Source of the DNA: Pseudomonadota bacterium
Lineage (GTDB): Bacteria > Pseudomonadota > Gammaproteobacteria > Burkholderiales > Burkholderiaceae_C
Assembly (NCBI GenBank): GCA_023387335.1
Contig: JAEWIF010000049.1
Location: forward strand, 62,001 to 126,000
Direction: 5' to 3'
DNA: 64,000 bases
Part shown: positions 17,016 to 25,095 of the stretch, in pieces
Position numbering within the stretch: position 1 is the first letter of the stretch
How the letters are laid out: the number at the start of each line of letters is the position of its first letter
Position numbers and translations under genes: made by a program
Notes under the pieces: model-generated
Databases searched by the model: none
What the model saw: the letters and a program-made list of their open reading frames with translations, nothing else
Told to the model about the DNA's origin: nothing

Positions 17016-18206
17016 ATGACGACGGGCGACCTGCTCATTCGCAATGTTCGCCCGATGAACGCCGCCGCGGGCGACGTGCTGGTGCGCGACGGGCGCATCC
17101 ACGCGGTGGGCACATCGCTTCCAGACACGGCGGCCGCCCTGGTCGAAGAAGGGCATGGCGCGCTGCTGCTGCCCGGGTTCGTGGAAGCCCACACGCACCT
17201 GGACAAGACGCTGTGGGGCATGCCCTGGTACCGCAACGACGTCGGCCCGAATCTCACGGACCGCATCGAGAACGAGCGCCGGTGGCGTGCCGCCTCGGGC
17301 CATGACGCCGCGGCGCAGTCACTGGCGCTCGCGCGGGCTTTCCTCGCCCAGGGCACGACGCGGCTTCGCACCCATGTGGACATCGACACCGACGCCGGCC
17401 TGAAGCATCTCGAGGGCGTTCTCGCCACGCGCGAGACCCTTCGCGACCTGATGGAGATCCAGGTCGTGGCCTTCCCGCAATCCGGCCTGCTGTGCCGCCC
17501 GGGAACCGCGGAGCTCCTCGACCAGGCCTTGGGGCAGGGCGCCGACGTCTTGGGCGGGCTGGACCCGCAGGCCATCGACGGTGACGCCGTGGCATCGCTC
17601 GATGTCCTGTTCTCGCTGGCGGAGCGGCACGCCAAGCCGCTGGACATCCATCTGCATGAAGGCGGCATGCCCGGCGCGAACACCTTGCATCGGGTCCTGG
17701 ATCGAGTGGAAGCACTCGGCATGCAAGGGCGAGTCGCCATCAGCCACTGCTTCTGCCTCGGCGACGTCGAGGCCGCGGAACGCGACAGGCTGCTTTCGCG
17801 GATGGCGCGCTCGCGGGTGGCCGTCATCACCACCGGGACCGCGTCGCGGCCGGTTCCGCAACTGCTGGCCTGCCGCGCGGCGGGTGTCCAGGTCGCGGGC
17901 GGCAACGACGGCATCCGCGACACCTGGACGCCTTACGGCAGGCCCGACATGCTGGAGCGCGCGATGCTGATCGGCTTGCGGAACAACCTGCGCCGCGACG
18001 ATGAGATCGACCTCGCGCTCGCGACCGTCACCACCGATGCGGCGAGCGTCTGCGGGTTCCCCGACTACGGCCTGGCGCCGGGTTGCCGCGCCGACTTCGT
18101 GCTGGTGCAGGCGCAGAACACGGCGGAAGCCGTGGTCGCGCGCCCGCCGCGGCAATGCGTGGTGGCGCGTGGCCGCGTGGTGGCGCGCGACGGTCGGCTC
18201 GTGTGA
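17016..18206 (+). CDS. Amidohydrolase, cytosine deaminase/AtzC-like
   Basis: A 396-residue cytoplasmic metal-dependent hydrolase. Metal ligands typical of this subtype are HTHLDKT (after GFVEA), DIHLHEGG, SHCF and the Asp in GNDGIRDTW. N-terminal and C-terminal strands form the small beta domain (LLIRNVRP, ADFVLVQAQN and VARGRVVARDG). Relatives deaminate cytosine-like or amino-triazine rings, or cleave cyclic amides. It starts 12 bp after the CHRD gene, on the same strand. Substrate unknown. Confidence 0.83.
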   Translation: MTTGDLLIRNVRPMNAAAGDVLVRDGRIHAVGTSLPDTAAALVEEGHGALLLPGFVEAHTHLDKTLWGMPWYRNDVGPNLTDRIENERRWRAASGHDAAAQSLALARAFLAQGTTRLRTHVDIDTDAGLKHLEGVLATRETLRDLMEIQVVAFPQSGLLCRPGTAELLDQALGQGADVLGGLDPQAIDGDAVASLDVLFSLAERHAKPLDIHLHEGGMPGANTLHRVLDRVEALGMQGRVAISHCFCLGDVEAAERDRLLSRMARSRVAVITTGTASRPVPQLLACRAAGVQVAGGNDGIRDTWTPYGRPDMLERAMLIGLRNNLRRDDEIDLALATVTTDAASVCGFPDYGLAPGCRADFVLVQAQNTAEAVVARPPRQCVVARGRVVARDGRLV

Positions 18207-18221
18207 TGCCCGGGCGGGCGG

Positions 18222-19208
18222 CTACTCGACCGTCACCTTCGCGTCCCGGATCACCTTCTGCCAGCGCGCCGTCTCGCCACGGATGAAGCGGGCCGCTTGG
18301 TCCGGCGTGCAGCCCACCGGCGCGAGGCCCAGGTCGACGAATCGCTGGCGCACGTCCGGCTGCGCGATGGCGGCGACCAGCGCGTCGTTCAAGGCCTTCA
18401 CGACCTCCTGCGGCGTGGCGGGGGGCGCCACTACCGCGTACCAGGTCACGGCCTGCATGCGCGGCAGACCGATCTCGGCGAAGGTCGGCACGTCGGGCAG
18501 CGAAGCCGCTCGCCTGGCGTCCGCCACGGCGAGGATGCGCACCTTCCCGCCCTTGTACAGGCCCATCGCCGCGCTCAGGTTGGTGAAGAACGCATCGACC
18601 TGGCCCGCCGAAAGGTCCGTCATGGCCGGCGTGTCGCCGCGGTAGGGCACATGGATCATCTCCACGCCCGCGGCCGTCTCGAACAGCTTGGCGGTGAGAT
18701 GCGACGTGGTGCCGTTGCCCTGCGACGCGTAGCTCAGCTGGCCGGGATGGGCCTTCACGTGGGCGACGAAGTCCTGCGCCGTCTTCACGGGCAGCTTGGG
18801 GCCGATGACGAGAGCGTTCGGCACTTCGGCGATGACCGTCGCCGGCACCCACTTGTCGGGCTCGAAGCCGAGCTTCGGATAGAGGCTCTGGTTGACCGAG
18901 ATCGGGCCCGGCGAGGACAGCAGAACGGTGTGCCCGTCGGCCTCCGACCTGAACACGCCCTCGGCGCCGACATTGCCGCCGGCACCGGTGCGGTTCTCCA
19001 CCAGCACGCCTTGCGGGAAGCGCGCGCGCATCTTCTCGGCCAGCACGCGCGCGAGCACGTCCGCCGTGCCGCCCGCCGCGAACGGCACCACGATGCGCAG
19101 CGGCTTGCTGCCCAGTTCGGCCGCACCGGCGGCGCCGGACGCGAACGAGGCCAGCACCGCCAGCAGGACGGCCGCGCGACGGCCGATCGATCCAGGTTGC
19201 TTGTTCAT
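18222..19208 (-). CDS. Bug-type (TctC family) periplasmic solute receptor
   Basis: A 328-residue exported binding protein with a signal peptide ending near GAAGAAE. Bug hallmarks are PLRIVVPFAAGGTADVLAR (first ligand loop), VENRTGAGGNVGAEGV, and a Bug-type second loop with YASQGNGTTSHL. These receptors bind carboxylates such as succinate, nicotinate or aromatic acids. No TctA/TctB membrane partners are in the window. It starts 4 bp after the stop of another Bug gene, the last step of a ThDP enzyme, ALDH, Bug, Bug unit. Confidence 0.92.
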   Translation of the reverse strand: MNKQPGSIGRRAAVLLAVLASFASGAAGAAELGSKPLRIVVPFAAGGTADVLARVLAEKMRARFPQGVLVENRTGAGGNVGAEGVFRSEADGHTVLLSSPGPISVNQSLYPKLGFEPDKWVPATVIAEVPNALVIGPKLPVKTAQDFVAHVKAHPGQLSYASQGNGTTSHLTAKLFETAAGVEMIHVPYRGDTPAMTDLSAGQVDAFFTNLSAAMGLYKGGKVRILAVADARRAASLPDVPTFAEIGLPRMQAVTWYAVVAPPATPQEVVKALNDALVAAIAQPDVRQRFVDLGLAPVGCTPDQAARFIRGETARWQKVIRDAKVTVE

Positions 19209-19212
19209 CGTC

Positions 19213-20190
19213 TCAGTCCAGTTTCACGTCCGCGCTCTGGATCACCTTCTTCCAGCGCACCCGCTCGGCTTTCACGAAAGCCGTCATGTCCGCGGGCGAG
19301 CCGCCCACCACCTCGGCGCCCTGCTGCGCGAACTTCTCCTTCACGTCGGGCATCTTCATGATCTCCACGATCGCCGCGTTCAGCTTCTGGGCGATGGGCG
19401 CGGGCGTTCCGGGCGTCGCCGCGACGGCGAACCAGGCCGACGAGACGAAGTCCGGCACGCCCGATTCCACCGCCGACGGCACGTCCGGCGCCATGAAGCC
19501 GCGCTTGCTCTGGGCGACGCCCAGCAGCTTGACCTGGTTGGACTGGCGGTACTTCAGCACCGCGGAGACGTTGCCGAAGAAGAGGTCCAGGCGGCCGGCC
19601 AGCAGCTCGGTCAGGGCGGGGCCCTCGCCCTTGAAGGGCACGTGCACCATGTCGCCGCCGACCATGGTGGCGAACATCTGCCCGGTCAGGTGGGACGTGG
19701 AGCCGTTGCCCTGCGATCCGTACGTCACCTTGCCCGGGTTGGCCTTCACGTAGGCGATCAGTTCCTTGACCGAATTGGCGGGAAAGTCGGCTCGCGTCGT
19801 GATGACGTTGGGAACGCTGGCCAGCATCACCACCGGCTCCAGCTTCTCGGGGTCGAAGGGAAGCTTCTGGTAGAGGTTCTGGTTGATCGCGAGCGGGCCG
19901 GGCGGCGAGACCAGCAGCGTGTAGCCGTCGGCATCGGCTGTGGCCACGGCCTGCGCGCCGATGTTGCCGCCCGCGCCGGGCCGGTTGTCGACCACCACGG
20001 GCTTGCCCCAGCGTTCCGACAGCTTCTGGCCCACGGTGCGCGCGAGCGTGTCGACCGTGCCCCCGGCGGGGAAGTTCACGATCAGGCGGATCGGCTTGCT
20101 CGGGTAGCTGGCGGCCGGTTCCTGCGCCAGCACGGCCGGCGCGGCGGCCGCGAGGGCGATCGCCGCGAGGAAGGTGCGTTTGTCCATCAT
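19213..20190 (-). CDS. Bug-type (TctC family) periplasmic solute receptor
   Basis: A 325-residue receptor with a signal peptide (cleavage near VLAQEP) and motifs IRLIVNFPAGGTVDTLAR, VDNRPGAGGNIGAQAV and YGSQGNGSTSHL. It closely resembles its downstream neighbour, suggesting a tandem duplication with possible ligand divergence. Two adjacent Met codons at 20190 and 20187 could start it. It follows the aldehyde dehydrogenase gene by 20 bp in the same operon, so it probably imports that pathway's substrate. Confidence 0.92.
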   Translation of the reverse strand: MMDKRTFLAAIALAAAAPAVLAQEPAASYPSKPIRLIVNFPAGGTVDTLARTVGQKLSERWGKPVVVDNRPGAGGNIGAQAVATADADGYTLLVSPPGPLAINQNLYQKLPFDPEKLEPVVMLASVPNVITTRADFPANSVKELIAYVKANPGKVTYGSQGNGSTSHLTGQMFATMVGGDMVHVPFKGEGPALTELLAGRLDLFFGNVSAVLKYRQSNQVKLLGVAQSKRGFMAPDVPSAVESGVPDFVSSAWFAVAATPGTPAPIAQKLNAAIVEIMKMPDVKEKFAQQGAEVVGGSPADMTAFVKAERVRWKKVIQSADVKLD

Positions 20191-20210
20191 TGCTCTGTCT
20201 CCGGTGGTTC

Positions 20211-21674
20211 TCAGAAGGGATAGGCGGGCGGCGCGTCGCGCACCGTGATCCACTGCCATTGCGTGAACTCGTCCCAGTTGGCCGGCCCGCCGATGCGGCT
20301 GCCGTTGCCGGAAGCGCCCCGGCCGCCGTACGGCACATGGGGATCGCCCAGCACCGTCTGGTCGTTGATGTGCAGCAGCCCGACGCGCAGGCGCTGCCCC
20401 AGCGCGAGCGCGCGGCTGGTGGAGCGCGACATCACCGCCGCGGCCAGGCCGTAGTCGGTGCGGTTGGCAAGCTCCACGGCCTCGTCGTCGGACTCGAAGG
20501 CCGTGACCGAGGCGACCGGGCCGAACACTTCCTCGTCGAACACCCGCATGCCGGGGCGCACGCCGCCCAGCACCGTGGGCCGGTAGAACAGCTTGTCGTG
20601 GCTGCCGCCGGCGTGCAGCGTGGCGCCGGCCTCGATGCTGGCGCGCACGATCTCGTCGATCGACCGGAGCTGGCGCTCGTTGATCACGGGGCCGAGCGCG
20701 ACCTGCTCCCGGGCCGGATCGCCCACCTTCAGCTTCGAGGCCTTGGCCTTGAGCCGATCGATCAGCGCGTCGGCGATGCGGGCGCTGGCCAGGATGCGCC
20801 CCGTGGCCATGCAGATCTGGCCCTGGTGCAGCCAGGCGCCGAAGGCCGCGCCCGATGCCGCCGCGTCCAGGTCCGCGTCGTCCAGCACGATGAGCGAGTT
20901 CTTGCCGCCCAGCTCGAGCGACACCTTCTTCAGGTTGGCGCCGCACAGCGCGCCCACCTTGCGGCCGGCCGCGGTGGAACCGGTGAAGGCGACCATGCCC
21001 ACGTGCGGGTCGGTGCAGATCGCCTCGCCGACGTCCGCGCCGCCCGGCAGCACGTGCAGCAGGCCCGCGGGCAGCCCGGCTTCCTCGAACACGCGCGCGA
21101 GCAGCACGCCGCCGCAGACGGCCGTCTGCGGATCGGGCTTGAGCAGCACGGCGTTGCCGGTCGCGAGGGCCGGCGCCACGGCGCGGATGGACAGCGTCAG
21201 CGGAAAGTTGAACGGCGAGATCACGCCCACCACGCCGTGCGGGACGCGGCGCGCGAAGCTCATGCGGTCGGGGCGGTTCGGGAGCACCAGGCCCTGGGGC
21301 TCGCCCATCATCGCGGCCGCCGCATGCAGCGTGGTCAGCGTCGAGCGCAGCTCCATGTCCGCCTTGGCGCCCAGGCCACCGCTCTCGCGCATGATCCAGC
21401 CCGCGAGTTCGTCGCGATGGCGCTCGACGACCTGCGCGGCGCGGCGGAACACCGCGGCGCGTTCGTCCGGCGCGGTCAGCGCCCAGGCCGCCTGGGCCGA
21501 GGCGGCGATGCGCGCGCAGGCATTCAGGTCGGCCGGCGTCGCCAGCCCGATGCGCGAGAGCTCCTCGCCCGTGGCCTTGTCGGTGACGGACGCGGTGGCG
21601 GCCGCTTCGTGCCAACGGCCGCTGAACCAGCGGCCCTTCCATGCATCGTCCGCCAGCAGCAGGTTGTCTCTCAT
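20211..21674 (-). CDS. NAD(P)-dependent aldehyde dehydrogenase, benzaldehyde/vanillin dehydrogenase type
   Basis: A 487-residue ALDH. The Rossmann region has SPFNFPLTLSIRAVAPALATGN, FTGSTAAGRKV follows, the general-base Glu is in LELGGKNS, and the catalytic Cys is in HQGQICMATGR. It oxidises an aldehyde to the acid in the cytoplasm. The ATG overlaps the stop of the upstream ThDP decarboxylase as ATGA, so the pair is probably translated together: 2-oxo acid to aldehyde to acid. The IxPFNFPL and QGQICM variants are those of aromatic aldehyde dehydrogenases, but the exact aldehyde is inference. Confidence 0.9.
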   Translation of the reverse strand: MRDNLLLADDAWKGRWFSGRWHEAAATASVTDKATGEELSRIGLATPADLNACARIAASAQAAWALTAPDERAAVFRRAAQVVERHRDELAGWIMRESGGLGAKADMELRSTLTTLHAAAAMMGEPQGLVLPNRPDRMSFARRVPHGVVGVISPFNFPLTLSIRAVAPALATGNAVLLKPDPQTAVCGGVLLARVFEEAGLPAGLLHVLPGGADVGEAICTDPHVGMVAFTGSTAAGRKVGALCGANLKKVSLELGGKNSLIVLDDADLDAAASGAAFGAWLHQGQICMATGRILASARIADALIDRLKAKASKLKVGDPAREQVALGPVINERQLRSIDEIVRASIEAGATLHAGGSHDKLFYRPTVLGGVRPGMRVFDEEVFGPVASVTAFESDDEAVELANRTDYGLAAAVMSRSTSRALALGQRLRVGLLHINDQTVLGDPHVPYGGRGASGNGSRIGGPANWDEFTQWQWITVRDAPPAYPF

Positions 21675-23407
21675 TTCGGTTGCTCCTGGCCGAGCACCTG
21701 GCCCGAAATCGGAAGGGTGATCACCTCCACCACGGCGCTGCGGCCGTCGCGCACGGTCTGCATCGCCTCGCGCAGGGTGGCGTCGAGCTCGTCGACGTGG
21801 CTGACGCGGAACGCCGCCGCGCCTCCGCCCGCCGCCGCCAGGTCGGCCAGGCGCGCACGCGCCGTGCTGGTGATCCAGTAGCGATCGTTCTTCTTCGCCG
21901 TGCCCTCGGGATGCACCAGCAGGGTGGACGCCTTCGGCGCGTTCCAGCCACCGTTGTTGAAGATCACCGTGAGCTGCGGCGCGCCGTAGGTTTCGCCCAC
22001 CCAGTAGGCGCTGGAGGGAACGCCGAAGATGTAGCTGCCGTCGCCGACCAGCGTGATCACCTCCGCTTGCGGATCGGCGAACTTCAGGCCCAGCGCCGCG
22101 TTGATGCTCCAGCCCAGTCCGCTGCCGCCGTTGGCGTAGTAGCTGCCGGGCCGCTTCATGCGCAGCGTGTACAGCACGCGATCGGTGGCCGTGGGCTCTT
22201 CGAACACCACCACCGTCCGTTCGTTCACGAGTCGCGCGACGGCTTCGCTGAGCTGCTGCACGTTGATCCGGCCGTCGGGGGCCGCCGGCATGTCGGGCAG
22301 CGCCAGCCGCTGGCGCGCGTCGGCGATCCAGGATTCGCGCTCGGCACGTCCGGCATCGCCCGTGGGCGCGGGCAGCGCGAGCAGCTGCTCCAGCGCCGCC
22401 AGGCTGTCGGCCTGCCAGGTCCGCTCGGCCGGGAAGTGCCAGAAGCCGATGTCGTCCTTGAGCGGATCGCAATCCAGGTGGAACAGCCGCGCGTCCGGCC
22501 GCGGCGCGACCTTGGAAACGATCCACGGCACGTCGACGTCGACCATCAGGATCAGGTCGGCTTCGTCCACCAGCGTGTTGCGCCGGTAGCCCACGTGGTT
22601 CGGATGGTCGCCCGGGCAGTTCACGTACTGCGGGTTGACCTCGCACACCGCGATGCCGATGCGTCGCGAGAGTTCGGCCAGCCGTTCGGCGGCGGCGGGA
22701 TCGCGGCCGAGGTAGCTGGTGATCACCAGCGGCTTGCGCGCCGCCCACAGCGCCGCGTGCAACTGCTGCGCGTCGGCGGCCGGCAGCCCGGCGGTGCGGG
22801 CCGGCACCCAGTGCGCCAGGGATTGCCGCGGCGCTTGCGCCGGCTCTTCCCACACCTCGCGCGCGCCCGTCAGGTACACGGGACCCTGCGGCGTGGTGGT
22901 GGCCAGCTGCACCGCGCGCAGCAGCACCTGGTCCACCATCTCGGCCGCGCGCACCTCGTAGGACCACTTCATGTACTGCCCGCCGATCTCGTGCTGGCGC
23001 GTGCTGTCCTGGGTGTAGTGGATGAACTCGGTGCGTGCGCCGACGCGCTCGCCGGTCACGGTCACCGGCGAGAGGCCGGCCACGATGATGGCGGGCACGC
23101 GGCCGCGCGCGGCGTTGTGGATGCTGCAGCCCAGGTTCTGGGTCCCGACGTCGACGTGCACCAGCACCATCTGCGGCCGGCGGCTTTTCATGGCGTGGCC
23201 GTGCGCGGCGCTCAGGGCGGTCATCTCGTGGGGACAGACGACCACGCGCGGCATTTTTCCGCCATGCACGTCCAGGTGCGCGAAGGCCTCGATGAACGCC
23301 GGATGGTCGCTGCCGAGGTTGGTGAAGATGCAGTCGATGTCCAGGCGCGCCGCTTCCTCGAGAAGGCGGCGCGCGGCGGTGGCGGGAGAGTCTTGGGGTG
23401 GTGTCAT
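21671..23407 (-). CDS. ThDP-dependent 2-oxoacid decarboxylase (benzoylformate decarboxylase/acetolactate synthase-like)
   Basis: A 578-residue, three-domain ThDP enzyme. The catalytic Glu is in CPHEMTALSAAHG. The ThDP motif begins GDGSYIFG and ends in the FNNGGWN Asn pair. A His in VHVDVGTQN occupies the place of the benzoylformate decarboxylase active-site His. No FAD-binding signature of true acetolactate synthases is evident. It is the first gene of a four-gene minus-strand unit with ALDH and two Bug receptors. A carboligase role cannot be excluded. Confidence 0.85.
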   Translation of the reverse strand: MTPPQDSPATAARRLLEEAARLDIDCIFTNLGSDHPAFIEAFAHLDVHGGKMPRVVVCPHEMTALSAAHGHAMKSRRPQMVLVHVDVGTQNLGCSIHNAARGRVPAIIVAGLSPVTVTGERVGARTEFIHYTQDSTRQHEIGGQYMKWSYEVRAAEMVDQVLLRAVQLATTTPQGPVYLTGAREVWEEPAQAPRQSLAHWVPARTAGLPAADAQQLHAALWAARKPLVITSYLGRDPAAAERLAELSRRIGIAVCEVNPQYVNCPGDHPNHVGYRRNTLVDEADLILMVDVDVPWIVSKVAPRPDARLFHLDCDPLKDDIGFWHFPAERTWQADSLAALEQLLALPAPTGDAGRAERESWIADARQRLALPDMPAAPDGRINVQQLSEAVARLVNERTVVVFEEPTATDRVLYTLRMKRPGSYYANGGSGLGWSINAALGLKFADPQAEVITLVGDGSYIFGVPSSAYWVGETYGAPQLTVIFNNGGWNAPKASTLLVHPEGTAKKNDRYWITSTARARLADLAAAGGGAAAFRVSHVDELDATLREAMQTVRDGRSAVVEVITLPISGQVLGQEQPK

Positions 23408-23548
23408 GGCGCGGGGTGTTGACGCCGGCAGGGGCGTCGAGCTCGGACGCTTGGCGTCGAGCGAGGTGGAGGTCTCCTGATCGTTTTGGGGGGCGGTGCC
23501 TGGCCGCTCGTCCCATTTTCAGCAGCCGCCTTGCGCCACATCAAGCCG

Positions 23549-23569
23549 TTTGTGCGCGATGCGCAAAAA
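23549..23569. promoter_or_regulatory. Inverted repeat, candidate operator
   Basis: TTTGTGCGC and GCGCAAAAA are nine-base arms with one mismatch around GAT. It lies 142 bp upstream of the ThDP decarboxylase start (minus) and 86 bp upstream of the lipoprotein start (plus). The shape suits a dimeric repressor; no regulator gene adjoins it. Confidence 0.4.
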
Positions 23570-23584
23570 CTGAACCCTTGCTCC

Positions 23585-23618
23585 GTTCAGCGTCGGTTCA
23601 GCATGGCTGAGGGACAGT
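23585..23618 (+). promoter_or_regulatory. PhoP-like box A plus -10, upstream of the lipoprotein gene
   Basis: GTTCAG at 23585 and GTTCAG at 23596 form an 11-bp-phased tandem repeat, and GACAGT at 23613 is a weak -10. The interval from GTTCA to the -10 is 12 bp, the same as at the other two boxes. Confidence 0.6.
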
Positions 23619-23654
23619 GCGTTCCTCGCTCAGCCGCCACCTTCCGGAACTCTC

Positions 23655-24107
23655 ATGAAGCACCCCACGACCCCGGCCATCCACCGACTCCTCGGCGCCG
23701 TCGTGCTCTCGGCATCGCTCGTGCTCGCCGGCTGCGGCGGTGGCGGGGAGATCGAGGTGGTCGCGACCGACCTCGACATCGGCGTGACGGTCGCCGGGTC
23801 GAACCTCGCGCGCGCGTCGACCGGCCAGTTCCTGCAAGTGGTGGCGGGCGTGGGACAGACGATCGAGTTCGATGCGAACGAGGCCGTGAGCTGGAGCTTC
23901 TCGGTGAACGGCAGCCCGCTCTTCGTGAACGGCACCACGGTGGACGTCGGCGGCGTGACCATCACCCAGGTGCAACTGGACCCGGGGCGGGTCGTGCTGC
24001 AGTCGACCTTCTACGGTCCGGCGCTGCTGCCCATCGAGGTGGTCCTGGTCGCCACGTCCAACTTCGACAGGGCCCAGGTGAGCACGATCCAGCTGAGCCT
24101 GCGCTAG
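23655..24107 (+). CDS. Small lipoprotein, probable PhoP-regulon member
   Basis: A 150-residue predicted lipoprotein with lipobox VLAGC (Cys about 26) and a GGGG spacer. The mature part is rich in beta-strand residues (VGVGQTIEF-like, SWSFSVNG, STFYGPALLP) and has no catalytic motif I recognise. It is transcribed toward phoP and has its own copy of the tandem operator (box A) 53 bp upstream. A role in the envelope response sensed by PhoQ is inference. Confidence 0.65.
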   Translation: MKHPTTPAIHRLLGAVVLSASLVLAGCGGGGEIEVVATDLDIGVTVAGSNLARASTGQFLQVVAGVGQTIEFDANEAVSWSFSVNGSPLFVNGTTVDVGGVTITQVQLDPGRVVLQSTFYGPALLPIEVVLVATSNFDRAQVSTIQLSLR

Positions 24108-24112
24108 CGGCG

Positions 24113-24146
24113 GTTCAGCCGGCGTTCATGCACCCGGACGCAACAT
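24113..24146 (+). promoter_or_regulatory. PhoP-like box B plus -10, upstream of the PepSY-phoP-phoQ unit
   Basis: GTTCAG at 24113 and GTTCAT at 24124 (11-bp phase), then CAACAT at 24141 as a weak -10, 12 bp past the GTTCA core. A TACGAT at 24153 is an alternative -10. It implies autoregulation of phoPQ. Confidence 0.65.
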
Positions 24147-24165
24147 GCCCGCTACGATGCTCACC

Positions 24166-24402
24166 ATGCGAATCCTGCTGCGCCTGCTCTGTGCCGCGAT
24201 CGTGGCGTCGGCGACACCCGCCTGGGCCGACGTGGGTGCCGACGAGGCCGCGGCCATCGCCCGCCGCCAGACCGACGGCCGCGTGCTGTCCGTCGACCGC
24301 GTCCAGGGCGGGCAGCGGGGCACGTGGCGCGTGAAGGTGCTCACGGCGGGCGGCCAGGTGCGGGTGATCTTCATCGACGCCGCCACCGGCCGGCCCGGCT
24401 AG
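24166..24402 (+). CDS. PepSY-domain small periplasmic protein
   Basis: A 78-residue protein with a signal peptide (cleavage near PAWAD) and one PepSY domain: GADEAAAIARRQTDGRVLSV, then WRVKVLTAGGQVRVIFIDA. PepSY proteins often sit beside two-component systems and may inhibit proteases or modulate sensors. In-frame starts exist at 24145, 24157 and 24166; I prefer 24166, which fits the predicted promoter. The gene ends 21 bp before phoP and shares its promoter. Modulation of the PhoQ-like kinase is inference. Confidence 0.78.
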   Translation: MRILLRLLCAAIVASATPAWADVGADEAAAIARRQTDGRVLSVDRVQGGQRGTWRVKVLTAGGQVRVIFIDAATGRPG

Positions 24403-24423
24403 CGCACCGGAGCGGACCTGCGC

Positions 24424-25095
24424 ATGCGCCTGCTGCTCATCGAGGACGACGCCGGCCTGCGGCTGGGACTCGCGCGCCGGCTCGAGGCCGACGGCTACCG
24501 GGTCGACCACGCGGCCGACGGCGAGGACGGGTTGTTCCAGGCCCGCGAATACCCGGTGGACCTGGTGATCGTGGACCTCGGCCTGCCCCGTCTGAACGGG
24601 CTGACGGTGGTGCAGCGGCTGCGCGCCGAGGGCCGTACGATCCCGATCCTGGTCCTGACCGCGCGCTCGAGCTGGCAGGACAAGGTGCTCGGCCTGGAAG
24701 CCGGCGCCGACGACTACCTGGTCAAGCCGTTCGAGTACCCGGAGCTGGCCGCGCGCGTGAAGGCGCTGCTGCGCCGCTCGCTCAAGGCGGCGTCGGACGT
24801 GCTGGCCTTCGGGCCGCTGGCCATCGACTTCGCCGCCCAGTCCGCGCAGCTCGCCGGCGCGCCCCTGGACCTCACGGCGTACGAATACCGGGTGCTGGAG
24901 TACCTGGTGCGCAAGCGGCCGGGCGTCGTCACCAAGCAGGAACTGTCGGACTACCTCTATCCGCACGACCAGGACCGCGACAGCAACGTGCTCGAGGTCC
25001 TGGTGGGCCGGCTGCGCCGCAAGCTTTCTCCCGACGGAAGCTTCGCGCCCATCGAGACGCTGCGCGGCCGGGGCTACCGCTTCACGCCCGAATGA
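24424..25095 (+). CDS. phoP: PhoP-like response regulator (OmpR family)
   Basis: A 223-residue regulator. The receiver has the acidic pair at 8-9, phospho-acceptor Asp51 in VDLGLP, Thr79 and Lys101 in LVKPF. PILVLTAR followed by SWQDKV is close to enterobacterial PhoP. The C-terminal winged helix (about 125-223) has LTAYEYRVLEYLV, then NVLEVLVGRLRRKL and IETLRGRGYRF. It should bind tandem 11-bp repeats; three such sites flank it. Its stop overlaps the kinase start as ATGA. PhoP is the best name, though QseB/PmrA-like relatives share much of the sequence. Confidence 0.88.
   Translation: MRLLLIEDDAGLRLGLARRLEADGYRVDHAADGEDGLFQAREYPVDLVIVDLGLPRLNGLTVVQRLRAEGRTIPILVLTARSSWQDKVLGLEAGADDYLVKPFEYPELAARVKALLRRSLKAASDVLAFGPLAIDFAAQSAQLAGAPLDLTAYEYRVLEYLVRKRPGVVTKQELSDYLYPHDQDRDSNVLEVLVGRLRRKLSPDGSFAPIETLRGRGYRFTPE

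Noticed and set aside
21641..23422. Long open frames opposite real genes (for example 593 codons opposite the ThDP decarboxylase, and similar frames opposite SoxB, IorAB and PaoABC)
   Set aside because: They mirror high-GC codon bias of the gene on the other strand, are rich in Arg, His, Gln and Ala, and have no recognisable domain or start signals.
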